Part shown: one piece after another, positions 1 through 9,205 of the stretch
How the letters are laid out: each line of letters begins with the position of its first letter
Position numbering within the stretch: position 1 is the stretch's first letter
Origin: Flavimobilis sp052324925
Lineage (GTDB): Bacteria; Actinomycetota; Actinomycetes; Actinomycetales; Cellulomonadaceae
DNA length: 64,000 nucleotides
Assembly (NCBI GenBank): GCA_052324925.1
Contig: JBQPRE010000005.1
Strand: one strand, 5' to 3'
The notes under the pieces: generated by a model
The model's input: the letters and a program-made list of their open reading frames with translations, nothing else
What the model was told of the DNA's origin: nothing
Database searches by the model: none
Program-made: the position numbers and the translations under genes

Positions 1-18
1 GCACAGGCGAAGAACTGA
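1..18 (+). CDS. 3' end of an upstream gene, probably ftsL (partial)
   Basis: The first frame reads A-Q-A-K-N and then TGA, ending 7 nt before the ftsI start. In actinobacterial dcw clusters ftsL sits directly upstream of ftsI, so this is probably its last codons. Five residues cannot prove identity; the call rests on position alone. Confidence 0.3.
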   Translation, partial: AQAKN

Positions 19-25
19 GGTCAGC

Positions 26-2266
26 ATGAGCGACGACGGTCGGGTCCGGCGCAGCGCACCGCGCCCCGCGGGCACTCGCGCGGCGGGGGAGGCTCCTGGG
101 CGTCAGCCCGCGGCCCGCGGCACGTCCGGTCGTCAGGCTGTCGGTCGCGAAGGTTCTGGTCGCGGTGGCGCGGCTCGTCGTGCAGCGTCGGGCTCGGGGC
201 GCCAGGCGGCGCCGAGCGCGGCGTCCCCGCGCGTTCCAGCAGGGGGCGCGGCCGCTCCGCGTTCTACGACCCCGCGCTCGGCGACCCCGCTTTCGGCGAC
301 CTCGCGCCCTGCGCGTCAGCGCGACTCCGCACCCCGCGAGGCTGCCGGGCGGATGTCACGCCCGGGTGCGAGCCAGCGTCGCACACCGGCAGAGGGCGCA
401 CGGGCGCTCGCGCAGCGCACGAGCCCGCGCTCGACCGCGGCACGTGGTTCGGGGACCCGGCGACCCCGAGCCGGCGCCTCGCCCGCACCTGCGCTCGCCA
501 TGCCCTCGTGGTGGACGGCGCGCACTGGCTCGCCCCACGCGCGCCAGCGCGCGCTGCTCGTCGGCGTCCTCACGATCCTCTGCGTCTTCGCCGGGCGTCT
601 CGTGTACGTGCAGGCGGTCCAGGGGCCCGAGCTCGCGGCCGAGGCGCTCGCCGGCCGTCTCGTCTCCGGAGAGCTCGTCCCGAAGCGCGGCGACATCCTG
701 GACGCGACGGGCACAGTCCTGGCGACCTCGGTGACCCGGTATGACGTCCTGGTGGACCAGACGCTCGTCCCCGACTGGAAGCGCGTCGAGGACGGCAAGC
801 TCCTCGGGCAAGGTGCGGAGGCTCTTGCTGAGGTTCTTGCACCGATCCTCGCGCGTCCCGAGGCCGAGCTCGCGGCCGACCTCGTCGGTGACCGGCGGGG
901 CAAGTACATCGCCCGTGGCGTTCTCCCTGAGACGTGGGCGGCGGTGAAGGCGCTCCGCATCGCGTTCATCAACGCGGAGGAGACGTCGGAGCGGAAGTAC
1001 CCGAACGGGAACGTCGCGGGCAACGTCCTGGGCTTCGTCAACTCCGAGGGTGTGGGCTCTGCGGGTGTCGAGCAGTCGCAAGAGTCCCAGCTCCGCGGCA
1101 CGAACGGTTCCTATCTCTTGGAGCAGGACCCGCGCGGGGCCCTCATCCCGACGGGTGAGAAGGAGCGCGTTGAGGCCGTCAACGGCCGCGACACGGAGCT
1201 CACCATTCACTCGGACCTGCAGTGGAAGGCGCAGTCGGCCATCGAGGCGGCTAAGCGCACCTACGGTGCGACGTACGCGAACATCGTCGTCTCGGATACG
1301 CGGACGGGTCAGATCCTCGCTCTCGCCGAGACTGACACGGTCGACCCTGCGAACCTCGCGAAGACTGACCCGTCGAACTGGGGCTCGCGTGCGATCTCCA
1401 CCGTCTTTGAGCCGGGCTCGACCGCCAAGGTCATCACGATGGCTGCCGCGCTCGAGACGGGCGCGTGGACGCCGGCGTCGAAGTTCACGGTTCCGTACAC
1501 GTACGTGACGGACAACAAGCAGACGATCCGCGACTCGCACGCGCACCCCGACCAGCGGCTGACGCTCGCGGGCGTCTTCGCTGAGTCGTCCAATACCGGA
1601 ACCGTGATGATCGGCGAGAAGATCCCGATGCAGGTGCGGTACGACTACCTGGAGAAGTTCGGGTTCGGTCAGACGACAGGCATCGGCCTGCCGGGGGAGT
1701 CTGCGGGAATCCTTCACCCCGTCGAGAAGTGGGACGGGCGTACGCGGTGGAACGTCCTCTTCGGTCAGGGTGTCGCGGTGACCGCGATCCAGAGCAACGA
1801 GGTCTTCGCGACGATCGCCAACGGCGGGGTCCGCAACTCGCCGCGCATCATCAAGGGCTATCGGAACGCGGACGGGACGTACGAGCCGGTTGCGCCCGCC
1901 GAGACGACGCGCGTCGTGTCCGAGGAGACCGCCGACACGGTGCTCGCCATGATGGAGACCGTCGTCTCCGAGGGAACGGGCCAGAAGGCGGCCATCCCGG
2001 GCTACCGCGTGGCGGGCAAGACGGGAACCGCTCAGGCGCCCAACCCGCTCACGGGGACGTACGACCACTACGTGGCCTCGTTCAACGGGATCGCCCCGGC
2101 CGACGACCCGCGCATCGCGGTGTCGGTGTCGCTCTACGCGGACAAGCTGCTCTACGGCGGCAGCTCTGCGGGCCCCGTCTTCTCCGATGTCACGGCGTTC
2201 GCGCTGCAGTACCTCGGGATCGAGCCCAGCGGTTCGAAGGCGACAAAGTTCCCCACCGAATGGTGA
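26..2266 (+). CDS. ftsI: Peptidoglycan D,D-transpeptidase FtsI (PBP3, class B PBP)
   Basis: Septal transpeptidase that cross-links peptide stems at the division site as partner of FtsW; membrane-anchored with the catalytic domain outside the cell. The 746-aa product has a long Arg/Ala/Ser-rich N-terminal region (about residues 1-165), one transmembrane segment (about 178-195), a PBP-dimer domain and a transpeptidase domain. The three active-site motifs are present: S465-T-A-K468, S521-S-N523 and K665-T-G667. The ATG at 26 follows CTGAGG. It is the first complete gene of the dcw cluster. The N-terminal basic extension is much longer than in E. coli FtsI and looks disordered; long tails of this kind are common in actinobacteria. 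Confidence 0.96.
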   Translation: MSDDGRVRRSAPRPAGTRAAGEAPGRQPAARGTSGRQAVGREGSGRGGAARRAASGSGRQAAPSAASPRVPAGGAAAPRSTTPRSATPLSATSRPARQRDSAPREAAGRMSRPGASQRRTPAEGARALAQRTSPRSTAARGSGTRRPRAGASPAPALAMPSWWTARTGSPHARQRALLVGVLTILCVFAGRLVYVQAVQGPELAAEALAGRLVSGELVPKRGDILDATGTVLATSVTRYDVLVDQTLVPDWKRVEDGKLLGQGAEALAEVLAPILARPEAELAADLVGDRRGKYIARGVLPETWAAVKALRIAFINAEETSERKYPNGNVAGNVLGFVNSEGVGSAGVEQSQESQLRGTNGSYLLEQDPRGALIPTGEKERVEAVNGRDTELTIHSDLQWKAQSAIEAAKRTYGATYANIVVSDTRTGQILALAETDTVDPANLAKTDPSNWGSRAISTVFEPGSTAKVITMAAALETGAWTPASKFTVPYTYVTDNKQTIRDSHAHPDQRLTLAGVFAESSNTGTVMIGEKIPMQVRYDYLEKFGFGQTTGIGLPGESAGILHPVEKWDGRTRWNVLFGQGVAVTAIQSNEVFATIANGGVRNSPRIIKGYRNADGTYEPVAPAETTRVVSEETADTVLAMMETVVSEGTGQKAAIPGYRVAGKTGTAQAPNPLTGTYDHYVASFNGIAPADDPRIAVSVSLYADKLLYGGSSAGPVFSDVTAFALQYLGIEPSGSKATKFPTEW

Positions 2267-2329
2267 TCCTGCACGAACCTCTCACGTACGGCAGCGGCCT
2301 TCCCACGACGTCCTGCACGCGACGGCGGG

Positions 2330-2342
2330 TAGGTTCACACCC
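2330..2342 (+). promoter_or_regulatory. -10 element of a probable leaderless promoter for murE
   Basis: TAGGTT (2330-2335) lies 7 nt before the GTG at 2343, so transcription would begin at or next to the start codon. I see no convincing -35 at 17 bp. It would give murE and downstream dcw genes an internal promoter. Confidence 0.5.
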
Positions 2343-3878
2343 GTGACAGACCCCCGTACGCTCCCTGCACACCGTGACGCCGTGCCCGTCGGGCAGCTGG
2401 CCGACGACCTCGGTCTCGAGCTCCGCGGCGATCCCCACGTGAGCGTCTCCTCGGTCGTCCTCGACGATCGTCGGGCGATCGCCGGCGACCTCTTCGCTGC
2501 GCTCCCAGGCGCGCGCGCACACGGTGCGTCCTACGCCGCGGCAGCGATCGCGCGGGGCGCGCAGGCCGTGCTCACGGACGCAGCAGGCGCCGAGATGCTC
2601 GCCGACGCAGGGGTCCCGCTCCTCGTCGCGGACGATGCACGCGCCGAGCTCGGGCGACTTGCGGCACGGGTCCACGGTGCGCCCGCGTCGCGGATGACGA
2701 CGTTCGGCGTCACCGGCACGAACGGGAAGACGACGACGACGTTCCTCCTCGAGCGGCTCCTGGCGACGATGGGCCGCCGGGTCGGGCTCGTCGGCACGGT
2801 CGTCTCGCGGTACGCGGGACGTGACGTCCCCAGCCGCCTCACGACCCCCGAGGCCCCGGAGCTCCAGGGATGGCTCGCCGCCATGGCCGAGGCGGAGGTG
2901 AGCGCGCTCGCGATGGAGGTCTCCTCGCACGCGATCGAGCTCCGCCGCGTCGACGGCATCGTCTACGACGTCGTCGGGTTCACGAACCTCAGCCAGGACC
3001 ACCTCGACTTCCACGGGACCCTCGAGAGCTACTTCGCGGTCAAGGCCTCGCTCTTCACCCCGGAGCGCGCACGGCTGGGCGTCGTCGTCATCGACGACGA
3101 GGCAGGCAAGGCCCTTGCCGCTCGTGCGGGCGTCCCCGTGACGACCATCGCGACCCAGGGTGGTGACGCAGACTGGCGGGCCCTCGACGTCGTCGCGGGC
3201 GTCGACGGTTCGAGCTTCACGCTCGTCGGCCCGAGCGGGGAGCGCTTGAGGGCGCACGTGCCGATGCCCGGGAGCTTCAACGTCGCCAATGCCGCGCTTG
3301 CCGTCGTCATGGCGCTCGTCGGGGGAGCGACCCTCGCCGACGTCGCCTCGGCGCTGTCCCGGGACGGGCTCGACGCCGCCGTTCCGGGTCGGATGGAGGT
3401 GCTCGCGACGTCCCCGCGTGTCGTCGTCGACTTCGCACACAACGCCGACGCCCTCGGCCTCGCCCTCGCGGCGCTCCGCCCGACGACCCCCGGACGGCTC
3501 GTCGTCGTCTTCGGGGCGACCGGTGAGCGCGACACGGGCAAGCGTCCGGTCATGGGCGAGGTCGCCGCGCTCGGCGCGGACACCGTCATCGTCACCGACG
3601 ACGACCCCCACGGTGAGCCTCCGGCGCCCATCCGTGAGGCCGTGCTCGCGGGGGCACGGGCCGCTGCAGCGACTCGCGACGCGGATCGCTGGCCTGCGAT
3701 ACTCGAGGTTGCGCCCCGGGCGGATGCCGTACGGCGGGCTGTCCTTGAGGCCGGCCCCGACGACACGGTGCTCGTCGCGGGGCGCGGTCACGAGACGATC
3801 CAGGACGTCAACGGTGTGGAGATCGCGCTCGACGACAAGGTCGAGGCGCGCGCCGCTCTTGCGGCACGCCACGACTGA
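2343..3878 (+). CDS. murE: UDP-MurNAc-tripeptide synthetase MurE, predicted non-DAP type
   Basis: Cytoplasmic Mur ligase that adds the third stem amino acid to UDP-MurNAc-L-Ala-D-Glu. The 511-aa product has the ATP-binding G125-TNGK129-TTT loop and Mur ligase central and C-terminal domains. At the position of the amino-acid specificity motif D-N-P-R, diagnostic of meso-DAP enzymes, it has D420-D-P-H423. This points to L-Lys or L-Orn as the added residue, as is usual in Cellulomonas relatives. The open frame extends upstream to 2187, but the GTG at 2343 is preferred because it gives the family length and sits just after a good -10 hexamer. Confidence 0.93.
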   Translation: MTDPRTLPAHRDAVPVGQLADDLGLELRGDPHVSVSSVVLDDRRAIAGDLFAALPGARAHGASYAAAAIARGAQAVLTDAAGAEMLADAGVPLLVADDARAELGRLAARVHGAPASRMTTFGVTGTNGKTTTTFLLERLLATMGRRVGLVGTVVSRYAGRDVPSRLTTPEAPELQGWLAAMAEAEVSALAMEVSSHAIELRRVDGIVYDVVGFTNLSQDHLDFHGTLESYFAVKASLFTPERARLGVVVIDDEAGKALAARAGVPVTTIATQGGDADWRALDVVAGVDGSSFTLVGPSGERLRAHVPMPGSFNVANAALAVVMALVGGATLADVASALSRDGLDAAVPGRMEVLATSPRVVVDFAHNADALGLALAALRPTTPGRLVVVFGATGERDTGKRPVMGEVAALGADTVIVTDDDPHGEPPAPIREAVLAGARAAAATRDADRWPAILEVAPRADAVRRAVLEAGPDDTVLVAGRGHETIQDVNGVEIALDDKVEARAALAARHD

Positions 3879-3947
3879 CACGGCACGGCAGGACGAGAAC
3901 AGACTGCGGGACCGCGCCCGGCGCGGACGAACGGAGACGAGAACCAC

Positions 3948-5348
3948 ATGATCGATCTCGGAGTTGAAGAGATCGCGGCCGCGACCGGCGGCCGCGTCCT
4001 CGGCGACGTGGCAGCGCGTGTGACGGGCCCCGTCGTCATCGACTCGCGGCTCGTCGTGCCCGGGGCACTCTTCGTCGCCCTTCCTGGCGAGAACGCCGAC
4101 GGACACGACTTCGTCGAGACCGCACTGGCCGCGGGTGCGTCCGCGGTCCTCGTCTCTCGCGAGGTCGAGGCCTCGGCGGCGATCGTCGTCGACGACGTCC
4201 AGCTCGCCCTGGGAGCGCTCGCACGCGAGGTGCTCGCGCGGCTGCGCGCCGCGGGTGAGATCGAGGTTGTCGGGATCACGGGCTCGGTCGGCAAGACGAC
4301 GACGAAGGACCTCGTCGGGCAGCTCCTCGCGCCCGAGGCACCAACGGTCGTCCCGCAGGGGTCGTTCAACAACGAGATCGGCCTGCCGCTCACGGTCCTC
4401 GAGGCCGACGAGGCGACCCGGTACCTCGTGCTCGAGATGGGGGCGAGCGGGGTCGGCCACCTCACGTACCTCACGAGCATCGCTGCGCCCGACGTGGCCG
4501 CCGTCCTCGTCGTCGGTTCCGCGCACCTCGGCGAGTTCGGCGGGATCGACGCGGTCGCCCAGGCGAAGACCGAGCTCGTCACGGGGCTGCGTCCGGGCGG
4601 CACCGCTGTCCTCAACGCTGATGATCTGCGCGTCGCCGCCATGGCGGAGGTCGCCCACGGACCCGTCGTCACCTTCGGGACCGTGACGGGCGCGGGAATC
4701 CGCGCGGTCGACGTCCGCATCGACCGCGGTGGTCGCGCATCGTTCACCCTCGTGGCGGGGCAGACGCAGACCCCGGTGTCGTTGCAGCTCGTCGGCGAGC
4801 ACCACGTGACGAACGCTCTCGCAGCTGCGACCGTCGCCCTTGAGCTCGGGCTCCAGCCCGACGTCATCGCCGCGCGCCTCGCTACGGCCGCGGCCGTGAG
4901 CCCGCACCGCATGCAGGTCTCGGAGCGGCCCGACGGCGTCACCGTCATTGACGACTCCTACAACGCCAACCCCGACTCGATGCGCGCCGCGCTGCGTGCG
5001 CTCGCCGTCGTCGCGGGGCGCGAGCGCCGCTCGATCGCGGTGCTCGGCGAGATGCTCGAGCTCGGCGAGGACTCGCGCGAGCGCCACGACGAGGTCGGCC
5101 GGCTCGCTGTGCGGCTCAACATCAAGCTCACCGTCGTCGTCGGCGAGGGTGCGTGGGCGATCCGCGAGGGCGCGATGATGGAGGGCTCGTGGGGTGACGA
5201 GGTCATCCATGTCCCGGACGTCGCGTCGGCGGCGGCGCTGCTCGACGACGAGCTCCTCGCGGGCGACGTCGTGCTCATCAAGGCGTCCCACGGCACGGGA
5301 CTGTGGCGGCTGGGCGACCAGCTGACCGGAACGGGGGCGTCCGCATGA
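3948..5348 (+). CDS. murF: UDP-MurNAc-tripeptide:D-Ala-D-Ala ligase MurF
   Basis: Completes the cytoplasmic UDP-MurNAc-pentapeptide by adding D-Ala-D-Ala. The 466-aa protein has the Mur ligase P-loop G112-SVGK116-TTTKD and a C-terminal DSYNANPDSM segment typical of MurF. The ATG follows a GGAG (3933-3936) at a slightly long spacing. It starts 69 nt after murE, and its stop overlaps the mraY start (ATGA), which implies translational coupling. Confidence 0.96.
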   Translation: MIDLGVEEIAAATGGRVLGDVAARVTGPVVIDSRLVVPGALFVALPGENADGHDFVETALAAGASAVLVSREVEASAAIVVDDVQLALGALAREVLARLRAAGEIEVVGITGSVGKTTTKDLVGQLLAPEAPTVVPQGSFNNEIGLPLTVLEADEATRYLVLEMGASGVGHLTYLTSIAAPDVAAVLVVGSAHLGEFGGIDAVAQAKTELVTGLRPGGTAVLNADDLRVAAMAEVAHGPVVTFGTVTGAGIRAVDVRIDRGGRASFTLVAGQTQTPVSLQLVGEHHVTNALAAATVALELGLQPDVIAARLATAAAVSPHRMQVSERPDGVTVIDDSYNANPDSMRAALRALAVVAGRERRSIAVLGEMLELGEDSRERHDEVGRLAVRLNIKLTVVVGEGAWAIREGAMMEGSWGDEVIHVPDVASAAALLDDELLAGDVVLIKASHGTGLWRLGDQLTGTGASA

Positions 5349-6430
5349 TCGCACTTCTCGTGGCGGGGGGAACCTCGCTCGTCGTCTCGCTCCTTGCGAC
5401 CCCCTTGTTCATCCGCTTCCTCGAGAAGCGCCAGTACGGACAGTTCGTCCGTCACGACGGCCCGACGTCGCACCTCACCAAGCGCGGCACGCCCACGATG
5501 GGGGGCGTCGTCATCATCGGGGCGACTCTCGTCGCGGTCGGCGCAGGGTCGCTCGTCTCGGGCCGGTTCCCCAGCGTCTCGGCGCTTCTCGTGCTCTTCC
5601 TCATGACAGGGCTCGGGCTCGTCGGCTTCGCAGACGACTTCACCAAGATCACGCGTCAACGCAGCCTCGGCCTCTCGCCCATGGGCAAGATCCTCGGCCA
5701 GGGCATCGTCGGTATCAGCTTCGCTGTGCTCGCGCTGCAGTTCCCGGACGAGGGCTTCCGCACGCCCGCGTCGACGCGGATCTCCTTCATCCGTGACACG
5801 GGGATCGACCTGGCGTTCGCCGGCGTGACGGTCGGTCTCGTGCTGTTCGTCCTGTGGTCGAACTTCCTCATCACAGCGTGGTCGAACGCGGTCAACCTCA
5901 CTGACGGCCTCGATGGTCTGGCGACCGGTGTCTCGCTCGGCGTCTTCGGTGCGTACACGTTCGTCGGGATCTGGCAGTGGAACCAGCGGTGCTCGTCGGC
6001 CGCGTCGGCAGGCCCCGCCTGCTACGACGTCCGTGACCCGTGGGACCTCGCGATCGTGGCTGCTGCGATCACGGGCGCGTGCTTCGGATTCCTCTGGTGG
6101 AACGCGTCGCCAGCGAAGATCTTCATGGGGGACACGGGTTCGCTCGCGCTCGGAGGTGCCCTTGCTGGGCTCTCGATCCTGTCGCGCACCGAGATCCTCG
6201 CGGCGATCATCGGCGGGCTCTTCGTCCTGGTCGTGCTCTCTGACGTCATCCAGATCGGTGGGTTCAAGCTCACGGGCAAGCGGGTCTTCAAGATGGCGCC
6301 CCTGCACCACCACTTCGAGCTCTCCGGATGGGGCGAGGTGACGATCGTCATCCGGTTCTGGATCATCGCGATGATCTTCGCGGCGGTCGGCCTGGGGATC
6401 TTCTACGCGGAGTGGGTGGCCGGAGCGTGA
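5345..6430 (+). CDS. mraY: Phospho-MurNAc-pentapeptide transferase MraY
   Basis: Integral membrane enzyme that transfers phospho-MurNAc-pentapeptide to undecaprenyl phosphate, forming lipid I. The 361-aa product is strongly hydrophobic and carries the family motifs DDFTK, NLTDGLDGLATG (about 184-195), GDTGSLALGG and HHHFE. The ATG overlaps the murF stop by 4 nt. The frame extends a little upstream inside murF, but only this start gives the normal N-terminal membrane segment. Confidence 0.96.
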   Translation: MIALLVAGGTSLVVSLLATPLFIRFLEKRQYGQFVRHDGPTSHLTKRGTPTMGGVVIIGATLVAVGAGSLVSGRFPSVSALLVLFLMTGLGLVGFADDFTKITRQRSLGLSPMGKILGQGIVGISFAVLALQFPDEGFRTPASTRISFIRDTGIDLAFAGVTVGLVLFVLWSNFLITAWSNAVNLTDGLDGLATGVSLGVFGAYTFVGIWQWNQRCSSAASAGPACYDVRDPWDLAIVAAAITGACFGFLWWNASPAKIFMGDTGSLALGGALAGLSILSRTEILAAIIGGLFVLVVLSDVIQIGGFKLTGKRVFKMAPLHHHFELSGWGEVTIVIRFWIIAMIFAAVGLGIFYAEWVAGA

Positions 6431-7914
6431 CCGACGACGTGCTCGGTTCGACCGAGACCGTTGAACCAGCCCGCCCCCTGTCCTCGGCGCACGTCGTCGT
6501 CGCGGGGCTGGGCGTGACGGGACGCGCGGTCGCGGCGGCCCTCGCGGGTCGGGTCGCCCGCGTGACGACGGTTGATGCCACGGCGTCCGACGCGGACGTC
6601 GCGGACGCGGCGCTCGTCGAGCTCTCGGGCGTCGACCTTGTCGTCACCTCACCGGGCTGGCGTCCCGATCATCCGCTGCTTGCCGCGGCGCTCGCCGCGG
6701 GAATCCCGGTATGGAGCGAGATCGAGCTTGCCTGGCGCCTGCGCGTCGACCGGGCATCCGGGCGTGGGCCGGCGCCATGGCTCGGAGTCACGGGGACCAA
6801 CGGCAAGACGACGACCGTGGGCATGCTCACCGCGATCCTCGAGGCGGCTGGCGAGAAGGTCGCTGAGGTCGGCAACGTCGGGACGCCCGTGCTCGAGGCG
6901 GCGCTCGATCCCAGCATCGACGTCCTTGCGGTCGAGCTCTCGAGTTTTCAGCTGCGCTTCACCCACACGGCCGCTCTCGAGGCGGCGGCGGTCCTCAACG
7001 TCGCGCCCGACCACCTCGACTGGCACGGGTCGTTCGAGCGCTACGCCGCCGACAAGGGTCGCATCTTCGCGCGCGCCCAGAACGCGTGCGTCTACAGCAC
7101 GACCGACGCGGTGACGCGCGCGCTGGTCGAGGACGCCGACGTCGCCGAGGGCTGCCGCGCGGTGGGCTTCGCGCTCGGGGCGCCCGGACGTGGCGAGCTC
7201 GGCCTCGTCGACGATCTTCTTGTCGACCGGGCGTTCCACACGGCAGCGGACGATCCTGCGCGGCACGGACACGCCGAGGAGCTCGCGACGCTCGACGACC
7301 TCGCACACCTCGGCGGGGGTGGGGCGCCACCCCCGCACGTCGTCGCGAACGCTCTCGCGGCTGCGGCACTTGCTCGCGCGCACGGCGTGAGCGCGCCCGA
7401 CGTGCGCGCGGGACTGCGGGCCTTCACGGGCGGGCACCACCGCATCGAGACGGTTGCCGTGCGCTCGGTCGACGGCGGCACGGTCCGTTACGTCGACGAC
7501 TCGAAGGCGACGAACGGCCATGCAGCATCAGCCTCGCTCGCTGCGTGCGAGCCGGGCACGGTCGTGTGGCTCGTCGGCGGCCTCGCCAAGGGCGCGGAGT
7601 TCGACGACCTCGTCGCGCAACGTGCTGACCGGTTGCGCGCTGCCGTCGTCATCGGGGTCGACGCGACGCAGATCATGGGCGCCCTCGAGCGACACGCGCC
7701 CCAGATCCGCGTCGTCCGCATCGATCCGTCCGACACTGGGAGCGTGATGACGCGTGCGGTCGCGGCCGCAGCGGAGCTCGCCCTCCCGGGCGACACCGTG
7801 CTTCTCGCTCCGGCGAGCGCGTCGATGGACCAGTTCCGTAGCTATGCACACCGCGGCGATGACTTTGCCGCCGCGGCGCGAGCGGGCGCGGGCGTGCCCA
7901 CGGAGGACGACTGA
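6427..7914 (+). CDS. murD: UDP-MurNAc-L-alanine:D-glutamate ligase MurD
   Basis: Cytoplasmic ligase that adds D-Glu to UDP-MurNAc-L-Ala. The 495-aa product has an N-terminal Rossmann-like region (VVVAGLGVTGRAV), the ATP loop G123-TNGKTT and the Mur ligase C-terminal domain with DDSKATN. The chosen GTG at 6427 overlaps the mraY stop (GTGA). About 20 polar residues precede the first strand, so a slightly later start cannot be excluded. Confidence 0.95.
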   Translation: MTDDVLGSTETVEPARPLSSAHVVVAGLGVTGRAVAAALAGRVARVTTVDATASDADVADAALVELSGVDLVVTSPGWRPDHPLLAAALAAGIPVWSEIELAWRLRVDRASGRGPAPWLGVTGTNGKTTTVGMLTAILEAAGEKVAEVGNVGTPVLEAALDPSIDVLAVELSSFQLRFTHTAALEAAAVLNVAPDHLDWHGSFERYAADKGRIFARAQNACVYSTTDAVTRALVEDADVAEGCRAVGFALGAPGRGELGLVDDLLVDRAFHTAADDPARHGHAEELATLDDLAHLGGGGAPPPHVVANALAAAALARAHGVSAPDVRAGLRAFTGGHHRIETVAVRSVDGGTVRYVDDSKATNGHAASASLAACEPGTVVWLVGGLAKGAEFDDLVAQRADRLRAAVVIGVDATQIMGALERHAPQIRVVRIDPSDTGSVMTRAVAAAAELALPGDTVLLAPASASMDQFRSYAHRGDDFAAAARAGAGVPTEDD

Positions 7915-7924
7915 AGGAGCAGCG

Positions 7925-9205
7925 ATGACGGCGAACGAGACGGCAGGGCGCACGAGCGCCACGCCGACGCGACGCGCGTCCCTCCTCGGGTCCTGGGACA
8001 CGCCCGTGACGAGCTACTACCTCATTCTCGGGCTCACGATCCTGCTCGTCGTCTTCGGGCTCGCGATGGTGCTCTCGGCGTCGTCCGTGCGCTCGATCTC
8101 ACGCGGGGACAGCGCATACTCGATCTTCCTCGGACAGGCGGTCTACGCGGTCCTCGGCGTCGTGGCTCTCGCGATCACCGCGAGCCTGCGCCCCGCGGTC
8201 TACAAGAAGCTCTCGTGGATCATCCTGCTGGCCAGCCTCGTTCTTCAGTCGCTCATCTTCGTCCCCGCCATCTCGGTCTCCGCGCTCGGCAACACGAACT
8301 GGATCAAGGTTCCGGGGACGAGCTTCACGCTCCAGCCCTCGGAGATCGTCAAGCTTGCGCTCGCGCTCTGGCTCGCGGCGGTGCTCGCACGCAAGGGCGA
8401 GCTGCTGCGGCAGTGGGGGCATGTCATCGTCCCAGCGGTTCCCATCGCTGCGATCGCGATCCTTCTTGTGCTCTCGGGCCACGACCTCGGCACCGCGATC
8501 ATCCTCATGGCCATCGTTGCGGGAGCGCTGTGGATCGCGGGTGTTCCTGTGCGCATGTTCGCGGTCGGCGGGGCTCTCATGGCCGCGGGCGTGACCGCGA
8601 TGATTCTCTTGCAGGTCAACAAGAACCGGCTCGGGCGCATCGACGCCTGGCTCGGTCGCGACTGCGGTGTGGGTGATGCCTGCTACCAGACGAAGCACGG
8701 CCTGTGGGCGCTCGGCACCGGTGGGTGGACGGGCGTCGGGCTCGGCGCAGGTCGCGAGAAGTGGCTCTACCTGCCCGAGGCTCACAACGACTTCATCTTC
8801 GCGGTCGTCGGTGAGGAGCTCGGGCTGCAGGGCACGATCCTCATGCTCGTTCTCTTCGGCGCCCTCGCCTGGGCGATGTCACGCATCGTCGTGCGCCACC
8901 CGGATCCGTTCGTCAAGGTCGCGACCGGGGCGATCATGTGCTGGATCATCGGCCAGGCTCTCATCAACATCGGCGTCGTCATCGGGGCTCTTCCCGTCAT
9001 CGGAATCCCGCTCCCGCTCGTCTCTGCGGGAGGTTCGGCCCTCATCATGACGATGGCTGCCATGGGGGTCGTCCTGTCGTTCGCCCGTGACGAGCCGGAC
9101 GCCCGCGAGGCTCTCTCCGGCCGCGCGAGCGTCGTCCGTCGGTCGCTCGCGATCGTCGGAGGGTCCGTCCACCGCTCCCGGAAGGGGAGAAATACCCGTG
9201 CTTGA
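7925..9205 (+). CDS. ftsW: Lipid II polymerase FtsW (SEDS family)
   Basis: SEDS-family glycosyltransferase that polymerises lipid II at the septum with FtsI. The 426-aa product is a multi-span membrane protein with the family segments GHDLGTA, LPEAHNDFIFAVVGEELG and GIPLPLVSAGGSA. The ATG follows AAGGAG (7914-7919) at 5 nt. The basic C-terminal tail (about residues 385-426) probably lies in the cytoplasm. Its last 8 nt overlap murG. Confidence 0.96.
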   Translation: MTANETAGRTSATPTRRASLLGSWDTPVTSYYLILGLTILLVVFGLAMVLSASSVRSISRGDSAYSIFLGQAVYAVLGVVALAITASLRPAVYKKLSWIILLASLVLQSLIFVPAISVSALGNTNWIKVPGTSFTLQPSEIVKLALALWLAAVLARKGELLRQWGHVIVPAVPIAAIAILLVLSGHDLGTAIILMAIVAGALWIAGVPVRMFAVGGALMAAGVTAMILLQVNKNRLGRIDAWLGRDCGVGDACYQTKHGLWALGTGGWTGVGLGAGREKWLYLPEAHNDFIFAVVGEELGLQGTILMLVLFGALAWAMSRIVVRHPDPFVKVATGAIMCWIIGQALINIGVVIGALPVIGIPLPLVSAGGSALIMTMAAMGVVLSFARDEPDAREALSGRASVVRRSLAIVGGSVHRSRKGRNTRA

